Source: Hsuehochloa calcarea (lineage: Eukaryota; Streptophyta; Magnoliopsida; Poales; Poaceae). From it: DNA of 64,000 bases. Of the stretch, positions 1 through 9,900 are shown one piece after another. The position numbers and the translations under genes were made by a program. The notes below the pieces were generated by a model. That model was not told where the DNA came from. It did no database searches and saw nothing but the letters and a program-made list of their open reading frames with translations. Where the stretch lies: assembly GCA_036346395.1 (NCBI GenBank), contig CM070602.1, forward strand, positions 19,787,098-19,851,097, written 5' to 3'. Each line of letters begins with the position of its first letter. Within the stretch, counting starts at the first letter, position 1.

Positions 1-117
1 CCACGGCCAAATTATTTAGAAGTCAACTAGTGGTTGATTACTGCGATGATGTCAATAATCCAGCTCCCTTGAGAGCGAACTGTCGTGTTAACCCTCAAGT
101 ATCAATGACCTGCTGCC

Positions 118-294
118 ATGGAGAATCCGGCGTTCACGGCGGAGCTCGACGTCTTTCGGGGCGCATCTTACGGCGGGTTCATCTCCGGCGTGCGTGACCA
201 GCTCGTGCTTCCTCGCCAGGATGAGGACTCACGGAAGGCCCGCTGGTTTGGCGTCACGCTCCGGAGAGTCCATACTCATGATATGTGCAGATAA
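118..294 (+). CDS. Possible first exon of an unrecognised host gene
   Basis: The frame opens at an ATG at 118, preceded in frame by a TGA at 106, and reads 58 codons before a TAA that lies inside the adjoining transposable element. The sequence is GC-rich with strong third-position G/C, unlike the AT-rich DNA next to it, and encodes a plausible soluble N-terminus (begins MENPAFTAELDVFRG). A GT at 283-284 could serve as splice donor, which would end the exon just before the element. I do not recognise the protein. It may belong with the 3' exon-like frame at 6401-6715, the long-TIR element having inserted in the intron between them. That link is inference; no frame or domain proves it. Confidence 0.35.
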   Translation: MENPAFTAELDVFRGASYGGFISGVRDQLVLPRQDEDSRKARWFGVTLRRVHTHDMCR

Positions 295-548
295 ATTCTG
301 AACTAATTTAGTCTCATTGTGCAATAAAAATTTTAAAAATAGTTTTGATAATTTTAAAATCTCAAAAATAGCCCCCGTGGTACTAGCTGCCGTCCCGGAC
401 GGCAGCACGTTGCTGCCGTATAAATTCTGAACTAATTTAGCCCCATTGCGCAACAAAAATTTCAAAAATAACCCCGATAATTTCAAAATTTCAAAAATAG
501 CTTGGTTGCTGTCGTCCCCTGACGTGGGCAAAAAAAATTCAAAAATTA
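291..548 (+). repeat. Direct duplication of the element's left terminus
   Basis: The block starting ATAAATTCTGAACTAATTTAG occurs at 291 and again at 420, offset 129 bp, each copy followed by the same run of CAAYAAAAATTTNAAAAATA and related text. The right end has a single copy, and it matches the inner left copy better. Confidence 0.7.
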
Positions 549-1214
549 ATTAATAATATTTGTTGGACGATTTTTTAAATATACAAAATGAGCTCAAAAA
601 ATTATGAAATTTTTTGTGGAGTCTCCTGGCATAGTTTTTATGCTTGTGTAATTTTTTAAAAATTTTATGCATTCTTTTTTTTCTGCAAAATTCTTTAAAG
701 TCTAATGTTTGTAGGAATTTTCTAATATAGCAAATGAGGTCCAAACATTATGAAATTTTTTTCCATACTCCCTACACAGTGGACTTGATTGTGTAAATTT
801 TACAAAATTTTATATGCTCTAAAATTGTCTCGACAAATTCAGGGTTTAGGTCTCAAAAATTAGGACGAGACGTTTCGGAAATTAGGGTTTTATGATTTCA
901 TGTGACTTGAAATGTGCGAAGTTTGGTACGACATGACTACTCTTGGCCACTATGGTTCTTGATCACATTTCTTCTGTGAAAGTAGAGTGCGGAAAAGCAG
1001 AGTACGGAAATTAACTTAACTGAAAGGGCCGAGAACGTTGCGATTACGGAGAAACCCTAAAACATAGCAGAATCGATACCGATGTGAATGGTTATATCTG
1101 GAATTCCACCAGAAAAAGGCATACTTTGATGGCTCAGCGGACGCACAGCACCAGAACTACATTGCAGCCCGCGTGCGGACAAAAGCACGTTACATGTGGT
1201 CACATGGCATGATG
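420..1214 (+). repeat. Left terminal inverted repeat
   Basis: Reverse complement of 4895-5725. The inner half encodes the same short reading frame as the right arm (ATG followed by VISGIP), but an extra A in an A-run at about 1124-1128 shifts the frame here. Confidence 0.75.
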
Positions 1215-1834
1215 GTTCGGCTAATTACTTTACCATGGACGCTACTACTAGGTAACTTGCGACATGAGCTTCCGGACTATGTAAGTACGCATACCTTTAG
1301 GGGATAGTTAAAACATGGCGAATAGGAGAGGGACTACTACGGACTAGCCCGACCTACTGCGTGGACCGGGCCATTTGCCCTTTCTTGCGAGCTCGGATTG
1401 TACTCCTCGTCACGCCTCGGCCTCGGCCGCCATTTCCGCTTTTCTCGCTCCTCTCGCGTGCCTCGCGCTCCTGCGCTGCACGCCTCGAGATGGGCCTAAG
1501 TCTCCCGGCGGATACGCTCGTTGTGCTCTTCAGTCCGACGATCCTCCTCCCGGATCTCGCATCCCCTTTCGGCATTCCACTCCTCAAGTCGAGCCACATC
1601 GGTCGTGTGGGTGGATCTCTAGGTCGATCCACTTGCGGAAGCCACATAGCGGCTCCGGGACTACGGTAGATGGGAGAGATTGTTAGTGCGTACTCGAAAG
1701 AGAATTGGTACGATAAATTACTGTAAGTACTCCTTACCGGCTGTCGATAGCTGCTCGTATCCCAACGGCGGTCGGGATAGTTAGAGGAGTAGTTAGGACA
1801 ACCCCAGTAACGCATGCCGAGGCTGAGCTGGTGC

Positions 1835-2083
1835 TTAGATTTGAAGAACTTGCATGTGTCCCTGCACTAACAAAGGGGCATCTCCCTCTGGCGGGTGTTG
1901 CGGCGAAGGCTCGTTTGGAACGCTCGCGGGGTTGTCGCTACGAGGGCTTCATTGCGAGAGTCGCCATCCCGCAAGCTGCTCTTGCCGGACCCGGGCCTCA
2001 GCAACCCTAGCTTGTTCGGCCCATGCCGTTGAAGCCCTTGCTAGATCACGGATCTCGTCCCATTGCTTCTTGAGGTTGTCCAT
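1835..2083 (-). pseudogene. Coiled-coil protein gene inside the long-TIR element, broken
   Basis: A minus-strand ATG at 2083 lies about 80 bp downstream of a TATA box. It opens MDNLKKQWDEIRDLARAS and continues with an alanine/arginine/glutamate-rich heptad-like stretch ending LAGWRLSQ, typical of a short amphipathic helix. A TGA at 1951-1949 stops the frame after 44 residues. The same frame then continues with coding-like, proline-rich sequence (NPASVPNEPSPQHPPEGD) to a TAA at 1837-1835, so the TGA looks like a premature stop, CGA to TGA being one change. Similar small coiled-coil proteins accompany grass transposons, but I cannot name a family. Confidence 0.4.
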
Positions 2084-2160
2084 CCCAGTGTGGTGAAGCA
2101 AGCTTTGGTGTAGTGTTTGGTTTGGTTGTGTGGTTTTCTCTCGTAGATGACTTGCACCTC

Positions 2161-2168
2161 CTTTTATA
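2161..2168 (-). promoter_or_regulatory. TATA box for the coiled-coil frame
   Basis: The minus strand reads TATAAAAG, about 80 bp upstream of the ATG at 2083 and next to the downstream end of the 62-bp repeat array. Confidence 0.5.
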
Positions 2169-2278
2169 AGCCAAAGGGTTGGCATGACGTGGTTGGCAGA
2201 GTGTTGTCAATCTTTCTGCAGAGAGTACTCATGTCCTATTTTTTGGAGTGTTGTATTTTCGATAGGAAAAGCTCGGGA

Positions 2279-2716
2279 GGCAGAGTGTTGTCACGTTTTG
2301 CTTTGCAGAGTCCTCTCTCGTCTTGGTTTGCAGTGTGTTGTCACATCTTACTCTGCAGAGTGTTGTCATTTCGGTCTGAAAAGCTGGCGAGGCAGTGAGT
2401 TGTCAAGTCTTACTCTGCAGAGTGCTGTCATTTCGGTCTGAAAAGCTGGCGCGGCAGTGTGTTGTCACGTCTTACTCTGCAGAGTGCTGTCATTTCGGTC
2501 TAAAAAGCTGGCGAGGCAGTGTGTTGTCACGTCTTACTCTGCAGAGTGCTATCTTTTCGGTCTGAAAAGCTGGCGAGGCAGTGTGTTGTCACGTCTTACT
2601 CTGCAGAGTGCTGTCATTTCGGTCTGAAAAGCTGGCGAGGCAGTGTGTTGTCACGTCTTACTCTGCAGAGTGCTGTCATTTCGGTCTGAAAAGCTGGCGA
2701 GGCAGTGTGTTGTCAC
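2279..2716. repeat. 62-bp tandem repeat array
   Basis: Units begin at 2355, 2417, 2479, 2541, 2603 and 2665, each exactly 62 bp and starting GCAGAGTGYTRTCWTTTCGG. The last copy breaks off at 2716. A degenerate precursor copy lies at 2279-2354. Units differ by only one or a few bases, indicating recent amplification or homogenisation. The array sits immediately upstream (minus strand) of the TATA box at 2161-2168. Confidence 0.9.
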
Positions 2717-3250
2717 TTAAGTTCGTAAATTTGTTTTGCAATTGAAATTGTTTTGAAAGCCATCTGCTGCTTTGTTAGGATGATCGGTAGTTCCGACGAT
2801 ATAAGTGCGGAACTACCTCTCGGCAGATCTTCCGAAAATCCCGCGGAACATTTTTTTTCCAAAGAGCACCCTTTTGGGACTTAGCTGATTTTCTACAAGC
2901 GTGGTTCTTACCGCCATGTTGGGAGCGGAACTCCTGCACCGCGGAAGTTCAGATTTTCGTGCGGAATGTTTTTCAGAGATGGTCTTTTTGCGCTTCATTT
3001 AAGAGCGGTAGTGCCGCAAGAAATTTGCGGTACTTCCGATAATCGGAAGTACCGCAAAGTAGATGGCGGTGGTTCCGCGCTGATTTAGAAATTACTGTTT
3101 GATTAATTCACACGCAAAGTGTTCACAACGGAATTAGATAGATGCATACATGATACAAACTAGTACAACAACGCCGCAAAGGCATACATCACGTAGTGCA
3201 GGGATGCATAGATAAAGAGTGGATATTACAATCTTATTAAAACTGAACTT

Positions 3251-3760
3251 CTACTTAGCAAGAACAAGAAATAATAGAAGAAAAATTACCAAACTGGCCA
3301 TGTTAACTAATTTCTGTAGCGATTTCTCAACCATTTCCATCATTTCATCCAGTCTTTTAAGAACATTATCTTTATTTTCCGTCGGTTGATCCGATGGTCG
3401 AGGCACTTGACGAAATACAGCCACATGACGTGTGTCCTCTTGCAAGGCTGCAATTTGCATTGCAATGCCTCGAACCTCTGGCACAGCTTCATCAGCCCAC
3501 AGCCAGAACCGGCATGTTGTGTTCTGTAAAAATAATTGGAACTGCAAGTGAAAAAATATGGTGTTTGGAAAGAAGTTCATTGGGGATGATCAGACATAAG
3601 TTACCGTAAGATTCGAACACTTCATGAACACTCGGGATGGATTCGTCGGCGTATGGGAGGTGAACACATTCACCGGATCCCTGCAACAAGGGCAATCCAA
3701 GTGTTGTCGTAGTGCTTCTAATTACCTGCTCACTCGAAAGTTTGATGAGGCCGTAGACAT
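3251..3760 (-). pseudogene. GRF-type zinc finger protein gene (two exons, one stop)
   Basis: Exon 1 runs 3760 to 3605 and exon 2 from 3523 to 3251, with GT-AG junctions in phase 0. The translated exons contain the GRF zinc-finger pattern: CPCC, then NPSRVFMKCSN at the end of exon 1 and CRFWLWADE at the start of exon 2. This is the C-x-C ... P-x-R-x-F-x-x-C ... C-x-F-x-W-x-D/E layout of the family. The C-terminus has a coiled coil (ENKDNVLKRLDEMMEMVEKS) followed by a hydrophobic membrane-anchor-like tail (LVIFLLLFLVLAK). GRF fingers bind single-stranded nucleic acid or mediate protein contacts. Codon 13 is TAA in an otherwise open 143-codon frame, so this copy is probably dead. It lies inside the long-TIR element. 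Confidence 0.6.
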
Positions 3761-4101
3761 CCCGTTTAAGACTGGAAGGAAGGAGAAGAGGAACTGAAGA
3801 GTGAGTGGAATGGCAGCCAAATCATGCATATATATAGCCTGCGGGTAAATTGTAATTTGGTTGAAGAAAATTCGCGTCCGCGAGGTAGCAGGGCCGATGA
3901 GGTATCGTGGGGCAGCATTGCGTTATGTCTTTAAGGTTTAGTAAGTTAAAATCGGGAGGTACAGTTGTTGTTAGTACTAAATATTTCAGAGAACATTTTG
4001 TGTACATAAATCTCACAGTCGTAACGCACAGGGACATTACATAAATCAGAAAGGCGGGATGCACAATGGCATTACATAACAAGTTTTACACGGCCATGAA
4101 A

Positions 4102-5019
4102 TTAGTTAGGGTGCATCTTCGTGTCGCTTGCCGGGACGACGTAGTTGATCCTCAGGGAATGTGAACCTGTCCGAGGAGTGGCGTATGTCTCGAAGGCCGT
4201 AGTAGGGGCCCTGTCTGGGAGGCGAATCTGGGGTGATCTCATCGTGGCGGTCCGGCTGAGGCCTGAGCATGTCGTCAACCCACTAGTGCTCTTCCTGCGG
4301 GAAGCGTACATGGTGAGTTAGTCATTGATTTTGAGCGACGGGAAAATTGGTGTAAGTACGTTCACGTGTACCTGAGTAGGTTGTTGTGTTGACGAGGATC
4401 CTCCTGGCCAGTCTGAGCCGTAGTGCTGTACGGTGTACCCTCCATACGTGTCGCCGAACCACTGGTCGCGCTCCCGTAGGTGTGATTGAACGCCGTGCGA
4501 GGAAGTCCAGTCATGTGCCTCCCTCCGTGATGACGATGGTTGCAGCAGAGTGATGTCCCCTCGTGGAGAGTCTCGAAAAGGTTATGGAACTCTGGGTATA
4601 CGCGCCTCGGTCTCTCCCTAGCCCACCCTAGGGTAGCACGTGTCCAACGTGTTCCTATCATAGGCCCGTCGACGGGGTCGTCCCCTGCAGCGTTCCCGTA
4701 AAACTCGGTGGTCGCCTGGTAAGGGTGCTGTTGGCGGAAATACGGTCGGCCGTGGAAAGTGCCGCCACGACCATAATCAGAGCGAGGCGCACTCGTGGGA
4801 GAACTTTCTAGTCGGCCGACCGTACTTCCGCACCAGCGTGCCATGTGACCACATGTAACGTACTTTTGACCACATGTAAAGTGCTCCCACGACAATCATG
4901 CCATGTGACCACATGTAACGTGCTTTTGTCCGCACGCGGGCTGCAATGTAGTTCTGGTGCTGTGCCTCCGCTGAGCCATCAAAGTATGCCTTTTCTAGTG
5001 GAATTCCAGAGATAACCAT
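4102..5019 (-). pseudogene. Frameshifted minus-strand gene starting in the right TIR
   Basis: A frame opens at 5019 within the right inverted repeat and reads MVISGIPLEKAYFDGS before stopping at 4777. Coding-like sequence continues in other frames: SDYGRGGTFHGRPYF near 4760, WFGDTYGGYTVQHYGSDWPG near 4440 and, after a plausible GT-AG intron (about 4371 to 4297), DRHDEITPDSPPRQGPYYG near 4260. At least two frame changes and one TAG (about 4288) are needed to read through. The G/Y/P/Q-rich C-terminus recalls the tails of grass Mutator-type transposases, but no catalytic motif is present. An 18-bp repeat (ACATGTGGTCACATGGCA) is duplicated within 4840-4915. Confidence 0.35.
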
Positions 5020-5725
5020 TCACATCGGTATCGATTCTGCTATGTTTTAGGGTTTCTACGTAATCGCAACGTTCTCGGCCCTTTCAGTTAAGTTAATTTC
5101 CGTACTCTGCTTTTCCGCACTCTACTTTCGCAGAAAAAATATGATCAAGAACCATAGCGGCCAAGAGTAGTCATGTCGTACCAAACTTCGCACATTTCAA
5201 GTCACATGAAATCATGAAACCCTAATTTCCGAAACGTCTCATCCTAATTTTTGAGACCTAAACCCTGAATTTATCGAGATAATTTCAGAGCATATAAAAT
5301 TTTATAAAATTTACACAATCAAGTCCACTGTGTAGGGAGTATGGAAAAAAATTCATAATGTTTGGATCTCATTTGCTATATTAGAAAAATTCCTACAAAC
5401 ATTAGACTTTTAAGAATTTTGCAGAAACAAAAAGAATGCATAAAATTTCAACAAAATTACACAAGCATAAAAACTATGCCAGAGACTCCACAAAAAATTT
5501 CATAATTTTTTGAGCTCATTTTGCATATTTAAAAAATAGTCCAACAAATATTATTAATTAATTTTTTGAAAAAAAATATTTTTTTTGCCCACGTGGGCCT
5601 AGTTGCTGCTGTCCCCGATGGCAGCTAGTACCACGGGGGGGCTATTTTTGGAATTTTGAAACTATCTGGGCTATGTTTGGAATTTTTGTTGCGCAATAGG
5701 GCTAAATTAGTCCAGAATTCGATAA
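4895..5725 (-). repeat. Right terminal inverted repeat
   Basis: Mirror of 420-1214. It contains one copy of the ~130-bp terminal module that is present twice at the left end. Element ends lie near GAATTCGATAAC at 5715-5726. Confidence 0.75.
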
Positions 5726-6400
5726 CCTCTACCTGTGCGGTTACCGGAGGTCCTGACATTTGGTGGCCCAGGGCGGAACAGAATTAAAATGTCCTTTTTT
5801 TTAACCTACGCAATATTCTTTTAGAAAAATATACTTTTAATATAAATAGTTGGCTGCAAATTTATGCATCCACAGAGGCTACGTATTAAGGGTATGTTTG
5901 GAATGCAAAACTTCCATATTAGTTCAATCTTGAGTAGAAATTAGGGGAAATTCTCACGTTCTTCCAAATTGCACTTGCATAAAGATGGTTTTAGTGTTTA
6001 TAACTTATACAAATCCCAAGTTTAAAACTTAAGTAAACCAAAAGTTTAATTGAAAACGATGACCGCACTTGAGATATGCGACTTACAGATATTAAATTAT
6101 TTTGTTCTTTCTGTGATTAGTATGAAAATTTACATAAATTTATATGACTAATAAATAAATATATATGATTTCTTTCTTTGTAACCGGAACAACGTTCTCA
6201 CTTCTCATCATCAAAAGCCATTAAAAAGAATAGTATATATATATATATATAGCACGCTAAAACAATCATTATGAACTGGCATTTCGATGGACTGCACAAT
6301 CTCCAACTCCAAGAATTAATGAAAAACCAACTAAGTATATTTGAAAATGATACTATAGCTGCATTGGCCTCAGTTGATACATGGCCACGACAAAAACTAG
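5726..6400. other. Non-coding AT-rich stretch
   Basis: No convincing gene. It contains a (TA)n microsatellite at 6234-6251. It may be the intron or upstream flank of the exon-like frame at 6401. Confidence 0.5.
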
Positions 6401-6715
6401 GTTAGGAACGGTGCAGCGCACACGGTTGAGCAGGTGAAGAACTGGAGGAGCCTGTCCGAGTACTGGCTTGGGGTCGTCCTCTACGGACAGCCATTCCTGC
6501 CGTATATCGAGGCTGACGGCAGCCGGCGGTACGACTACATCCCCCAGCACCGGCTTGGGCCGGCGAAGATTGACTGCCAGGACCACGCCATCGCAGCACT
6601 CGGCGTCGCACTGAACCGGCAGAGGGAGCTGCAAGACAAGCACAGTGTGGCGCTCGACGACCATTGGCGCGCACGGCGCGCCGTCGCGTGCAAGCTTGAC
6701 AGGGCAAGAAACTGA
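6401..6715 (+). CDS. Possible 3'-terminal exon of an unrecognised host gene
   Basis: A TAG/GT boundary (acceptor CTAG at 6397-6400) opens a 104-codon frame ending in TGA at 6713. Codon use is GC3-rich and the peptide is well behaved (KNWRSLSEYWLGVVLYGQPF, later an RRYDYIPQHRLGPAKIDCQD segment and an Arg-rich C-terminus). A 3'-UTR-like, T-rich stretch of about 200 bp follows, and the frame runs convergently towards PrfB3. There is no start codon in a good context, so it is either a last exon or a gene fragment. I do not recognise the family. The overlapping minus-strand frames at 6353-6757 are shadows. Confidence 0.4.
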   Translation, partial: VRNGAAHTVEQVKNWRSLSEYWLGVVLYGQPFLPYIEADGSRRYDYIPQHRLGPAKIDCQDHAIAALGVALNRQRELQDKHSVALDDHWRARRAVACKLDRARN

Positions 6716-6934
6716 TCCATTGCATCGGAGATGATTATGAATGAACTGTAGTGGCATTAAGCAGATGGTAAGAACTTGCTCTTTTCTATGCCTGATATCT
6801 TGCCTTTTGGCTTGAAATGTGATCCATGTTACATAGGTTATCCTTTGATGATGTGGTATGTGTGTATCAGAAAAATGAATGTACAGAATTGCAAACGAGA
6901 AAACAAATCAACCAGGTGTTGCAATCTTGGTGTA

Positions 6935-9900
6935 TCATCCATGTCTTGAAATAATACGACCTCTGATGAACGTTTCGATGTCACCTTCCAGGACGGAGTT
7001 CAAGTCTGATAACTGGACGCCCGTGTTAAGATCATGGACCAATTTATGGGGCCCAAACGTGTATCTTCTTGTCTCACGGTTGCATTTGTCCTCTATAGCT
7101 TGCTTCTTGATCATCTTCACGTCTGATACTCTTAATTCTCTTGCAATAACAAGGAGCTTTGCTTTCAACCTGTTCATAGCTTTCAGCTTGTTTGCAAAGT
7201 AGCTTCTTTCACCTGTGGAGATACCATTCTAGTACATTTAAGCCGTGGCTAAGTGCGCACCACTTGCATAAACACTGGGCATTTGTTTCAGTACCTGAAC
7301 TTTCAGCAGTAGCTCCACTTGATATGTGTTGAACCCTAATAGCTGCACCATTTCTGTGATCTCGCTCTTTATATTCAATAGGTGATGGAGAGATCTCCAG
7401 ATCATTGTCGTCCAAGTGGAGATTAACTGGTCTATCCAAGAAGAGAGGAATTATATCGACTCTAGCTGACAATGCCTGGAAGTTTTGGTAAATTTTAGGT
7501 TAGCCATTCTGATATAAAGTATCATAAGGAAAACATCGTGATAAAATTGTGCACATAATCTGGGATTAAGATCTTCTACCAAAGTTTTTCCAATTCTCCA
7601 GAAAAGTAAAATGGCAAAAAGGAGTTGAATTAGGACGTTTAGCATTGAGATATTAACTCAGACAGCTTTACCATGTAATCTGCTCTTTAATCCCATATGC
7701 CAAAGAATCAGGCTTTACATAATGTAATGTGACATTTTAACATACATCAGCATAACTGGGTGACAAAATCCTGTAAGAATTATAAATGTATTTATCAAAA
7801 ATATAAATTAAACTTGAAAGGTTGAAACTTATACCAAAGTCCGTGTTACGATTTTCTCCATCTCTTAAGGGCACAACATAATTCTATCTTTTGGTCGGTA
7901 TCTAGCTTATACAGTTCTATATTTGGTCAGTCTCTAGCATGGTTGTTAAAGTGACGCTTAGGCGGCAAGACGGTCGGGGAGGACAGCGCCACAGCCTCAT
8001 CTTGCCGATCATGTCTATGGCGTCCGCCTCATGGCCAAGGTGTTGCTGTGGCGGAGTGTGACGTTGGAGATGGCTGAGGCGGACGCCATATCCAGCCTCG
8101 AGCAGGGATAAGGAGACGGGAGCAGAGGGGGCCAGTGGGAAAAAAATTGACGGAGAGAGTCCAACCTATGCGTGAACTTGAACCCTAGTGCCGCGCCACC
8201 TCCATCCCCGACGCAGCGGCCATCTACTGCTTCGCCTCTATCCCCGTCGAGGTCCGTCACGGCGTCGCCCTCTCCGCTGCACTCCAGATCCAAGTGCGCC
8301 AGCCGCAGCGGAGAGGAAGGGGGAAGCAGGAGGTGCAGCGGATAGGGAGGGGGAGGCCAGGTTGCCGCTAGGAGGGGTTGGGGGGGGGGGTGAGCCGGGA
8401 GGGGGAAGTCGGGTCACCGCCGGGTGGGTGGGTGGGTGGGTGGGTGGGGAGGGTGGTGGGGGGCCGAGCAGGCAGAGCGCAGGCTGCAGGGGCTGTGCCG
8501 CTGTGCTGAACTCTGCTTCATTTATGCATTGCTCTGCGGACTGTGCTGAACTAGCGAGGTGCTCTGCATTGCTACTGTGCTATACTGCTACTAATTATGT
8601 TCTCTCTAATCTCTAACGCAGAAGCACAAAAACATGGCAAGTGCAAGTATTGCATCCTCCGAGGCCGTGTGTGATCCAAAGACTGATCCAAAACGAAAGA
8701 CAAAGTCTAATGATCCGGGATGGAAGTATGGCTTTTGGCCAGTTATTGGCAACCAAGATTTAGTCCAATGTTTGCTTTATGATAGGAAGGTATTGAGAGG
8801 AATCAAAAGATTTACGGAGAATCTTGTGGGTGGGTTTGGAGATGTTTAAAAATGTGCCAAGACTACAACATCAATCATGAAAGAGTTGCGAGAGGCTTTG
8901 TGGAAGTACAAGAAGGGCATACCACTCTTCCTAAATTATGATGATGAAGGACGAGAAGAAGATGTGAGTGTGACAACAACCGATAAGGAGTCTCAAGCCT
9001 CTGTTGTGCAACCAAATTCTGGGACAGCTGACATGTGAGTGGCAGTAATCGAAGATGGTGATGGAGAGAACATAGATGCTACTACTAATTTAGATGAGTT
9101 TGACATGGATGACTTTTGAGATATGAGAGTTGGACACGTTATTGTTGAGATATGAGAGTTGGACATGTTATTGTTGTGGACTTATGTTATGTCATTAGAC
9201 TCTAAGCTCGTGGACTTATTGTTGTGGACTTATGTTATGCCATTAGACTCTAAGCTCGTGGACTTATTTTATTGTCGTGGACTTACGTTGGTTATGTCGT
9301 GCTTGTTATGTTGCTCATTATTCATGTAATCATTTATTTAATTCTCAGTTTTTCACTTCATTGTTGTCCCATTTCCATGTATCTTGTTGCTTGGGAGGGG
9401 AGAAGAGATGAGATATTATCAACAAGGTATGTCACTCAATCCATATTTACTCAACGAATTGAAATATAAATTATTATAATGTATTGTAACAAGCTACATG
9501 TTGGAACTTGCAAAGAGGATAGGTGCTACATGGGAGAAGAGCGATTGGAAAGAGGATGGGTGCTACATGAGCTCAAGAACCGGCAACATCAAGGCATGCA
9601 TGTGCTACTAAAATTGCTGATTTAATTTGCTTCCATACTAGATTAGGATGTGTGTATGGTGTCACCTTGCCGCGCGCCTTAAGCGCTTTGGAGATAAAAA
9701 GGGAGTGAATCGCCGCGCATCGTCTTATCGCTTTAATAACCTTGGTCTCTAGCTGGCAATGTCATAATTCTATACTCAAGTATGTGCACTGTGCACATCA
9801 GTCAGCTACTCAGCTCTATTGAATAATTTTAAATTGCGAGGCTCAATTTCTTTTCTTTTTGGGCTATAACATGTGTAATCAATTGAACTATCTTGCAGAG

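Larger units (their letters stand above)
291..5725. mobile_element. Mutator-like (long-TIR) DNA transposon, defective
   Basis: The left arm (420-1214, plus a duplicated end at 291-419) is the reverse complement of the right arm (4895-5725). The match runs through distinctive stretches such as the end motif AATTCTGRACTAATTTAG and is very high in the inner 300 bp, lower in the AT-rich outer part. Terminal inverted repeats of about 0.8 kb around a 3.7 kb interior with inward-facing reading frames fit a Mutator-like element. No transposase catalytic domain is recognisable, so this looks like a deletion or capture derivative. A clean 9-bp target duplication could not be found: the flanks TATGTGCAG and CCTGTGCGG agree at only 6 of 9 positions. 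Superfamily assignment is therefore tentative. Confidence 0.65.
7939..9745. mobile_element. hAT element, internally deleted, in PrfB3 intron 4
   Basis: The element is bounded by a perfect 8-bp direct repeat TCTCTAGC (7931-7938 and 9746-9753), the hallmark hAT target duplication. Ends are inverted: ATGGTTGTTAAAGTGACG on the left against AAGGTTATTAAAGCGATA read inward from the right. The 1807-bp interior holds a transposase remnant at 8634-9119 but lacks a full transposase, so it would depend on another element. Confidence 0.85.

Noticed and set aside
1354..1815. 153-codon minus-strand frame and overlapping plus-strand frames
   Set aside because: Basic, low-complexity peptides in opposing frames over a GC-rich patch of the long-TIR element; no domain and no consistent start.
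2355..2716. CRISPR-like regular spacing of repeats
   Set aside because: Units are contiguous 62-bp tandem repeats without unique spacers, in a plant transposon.
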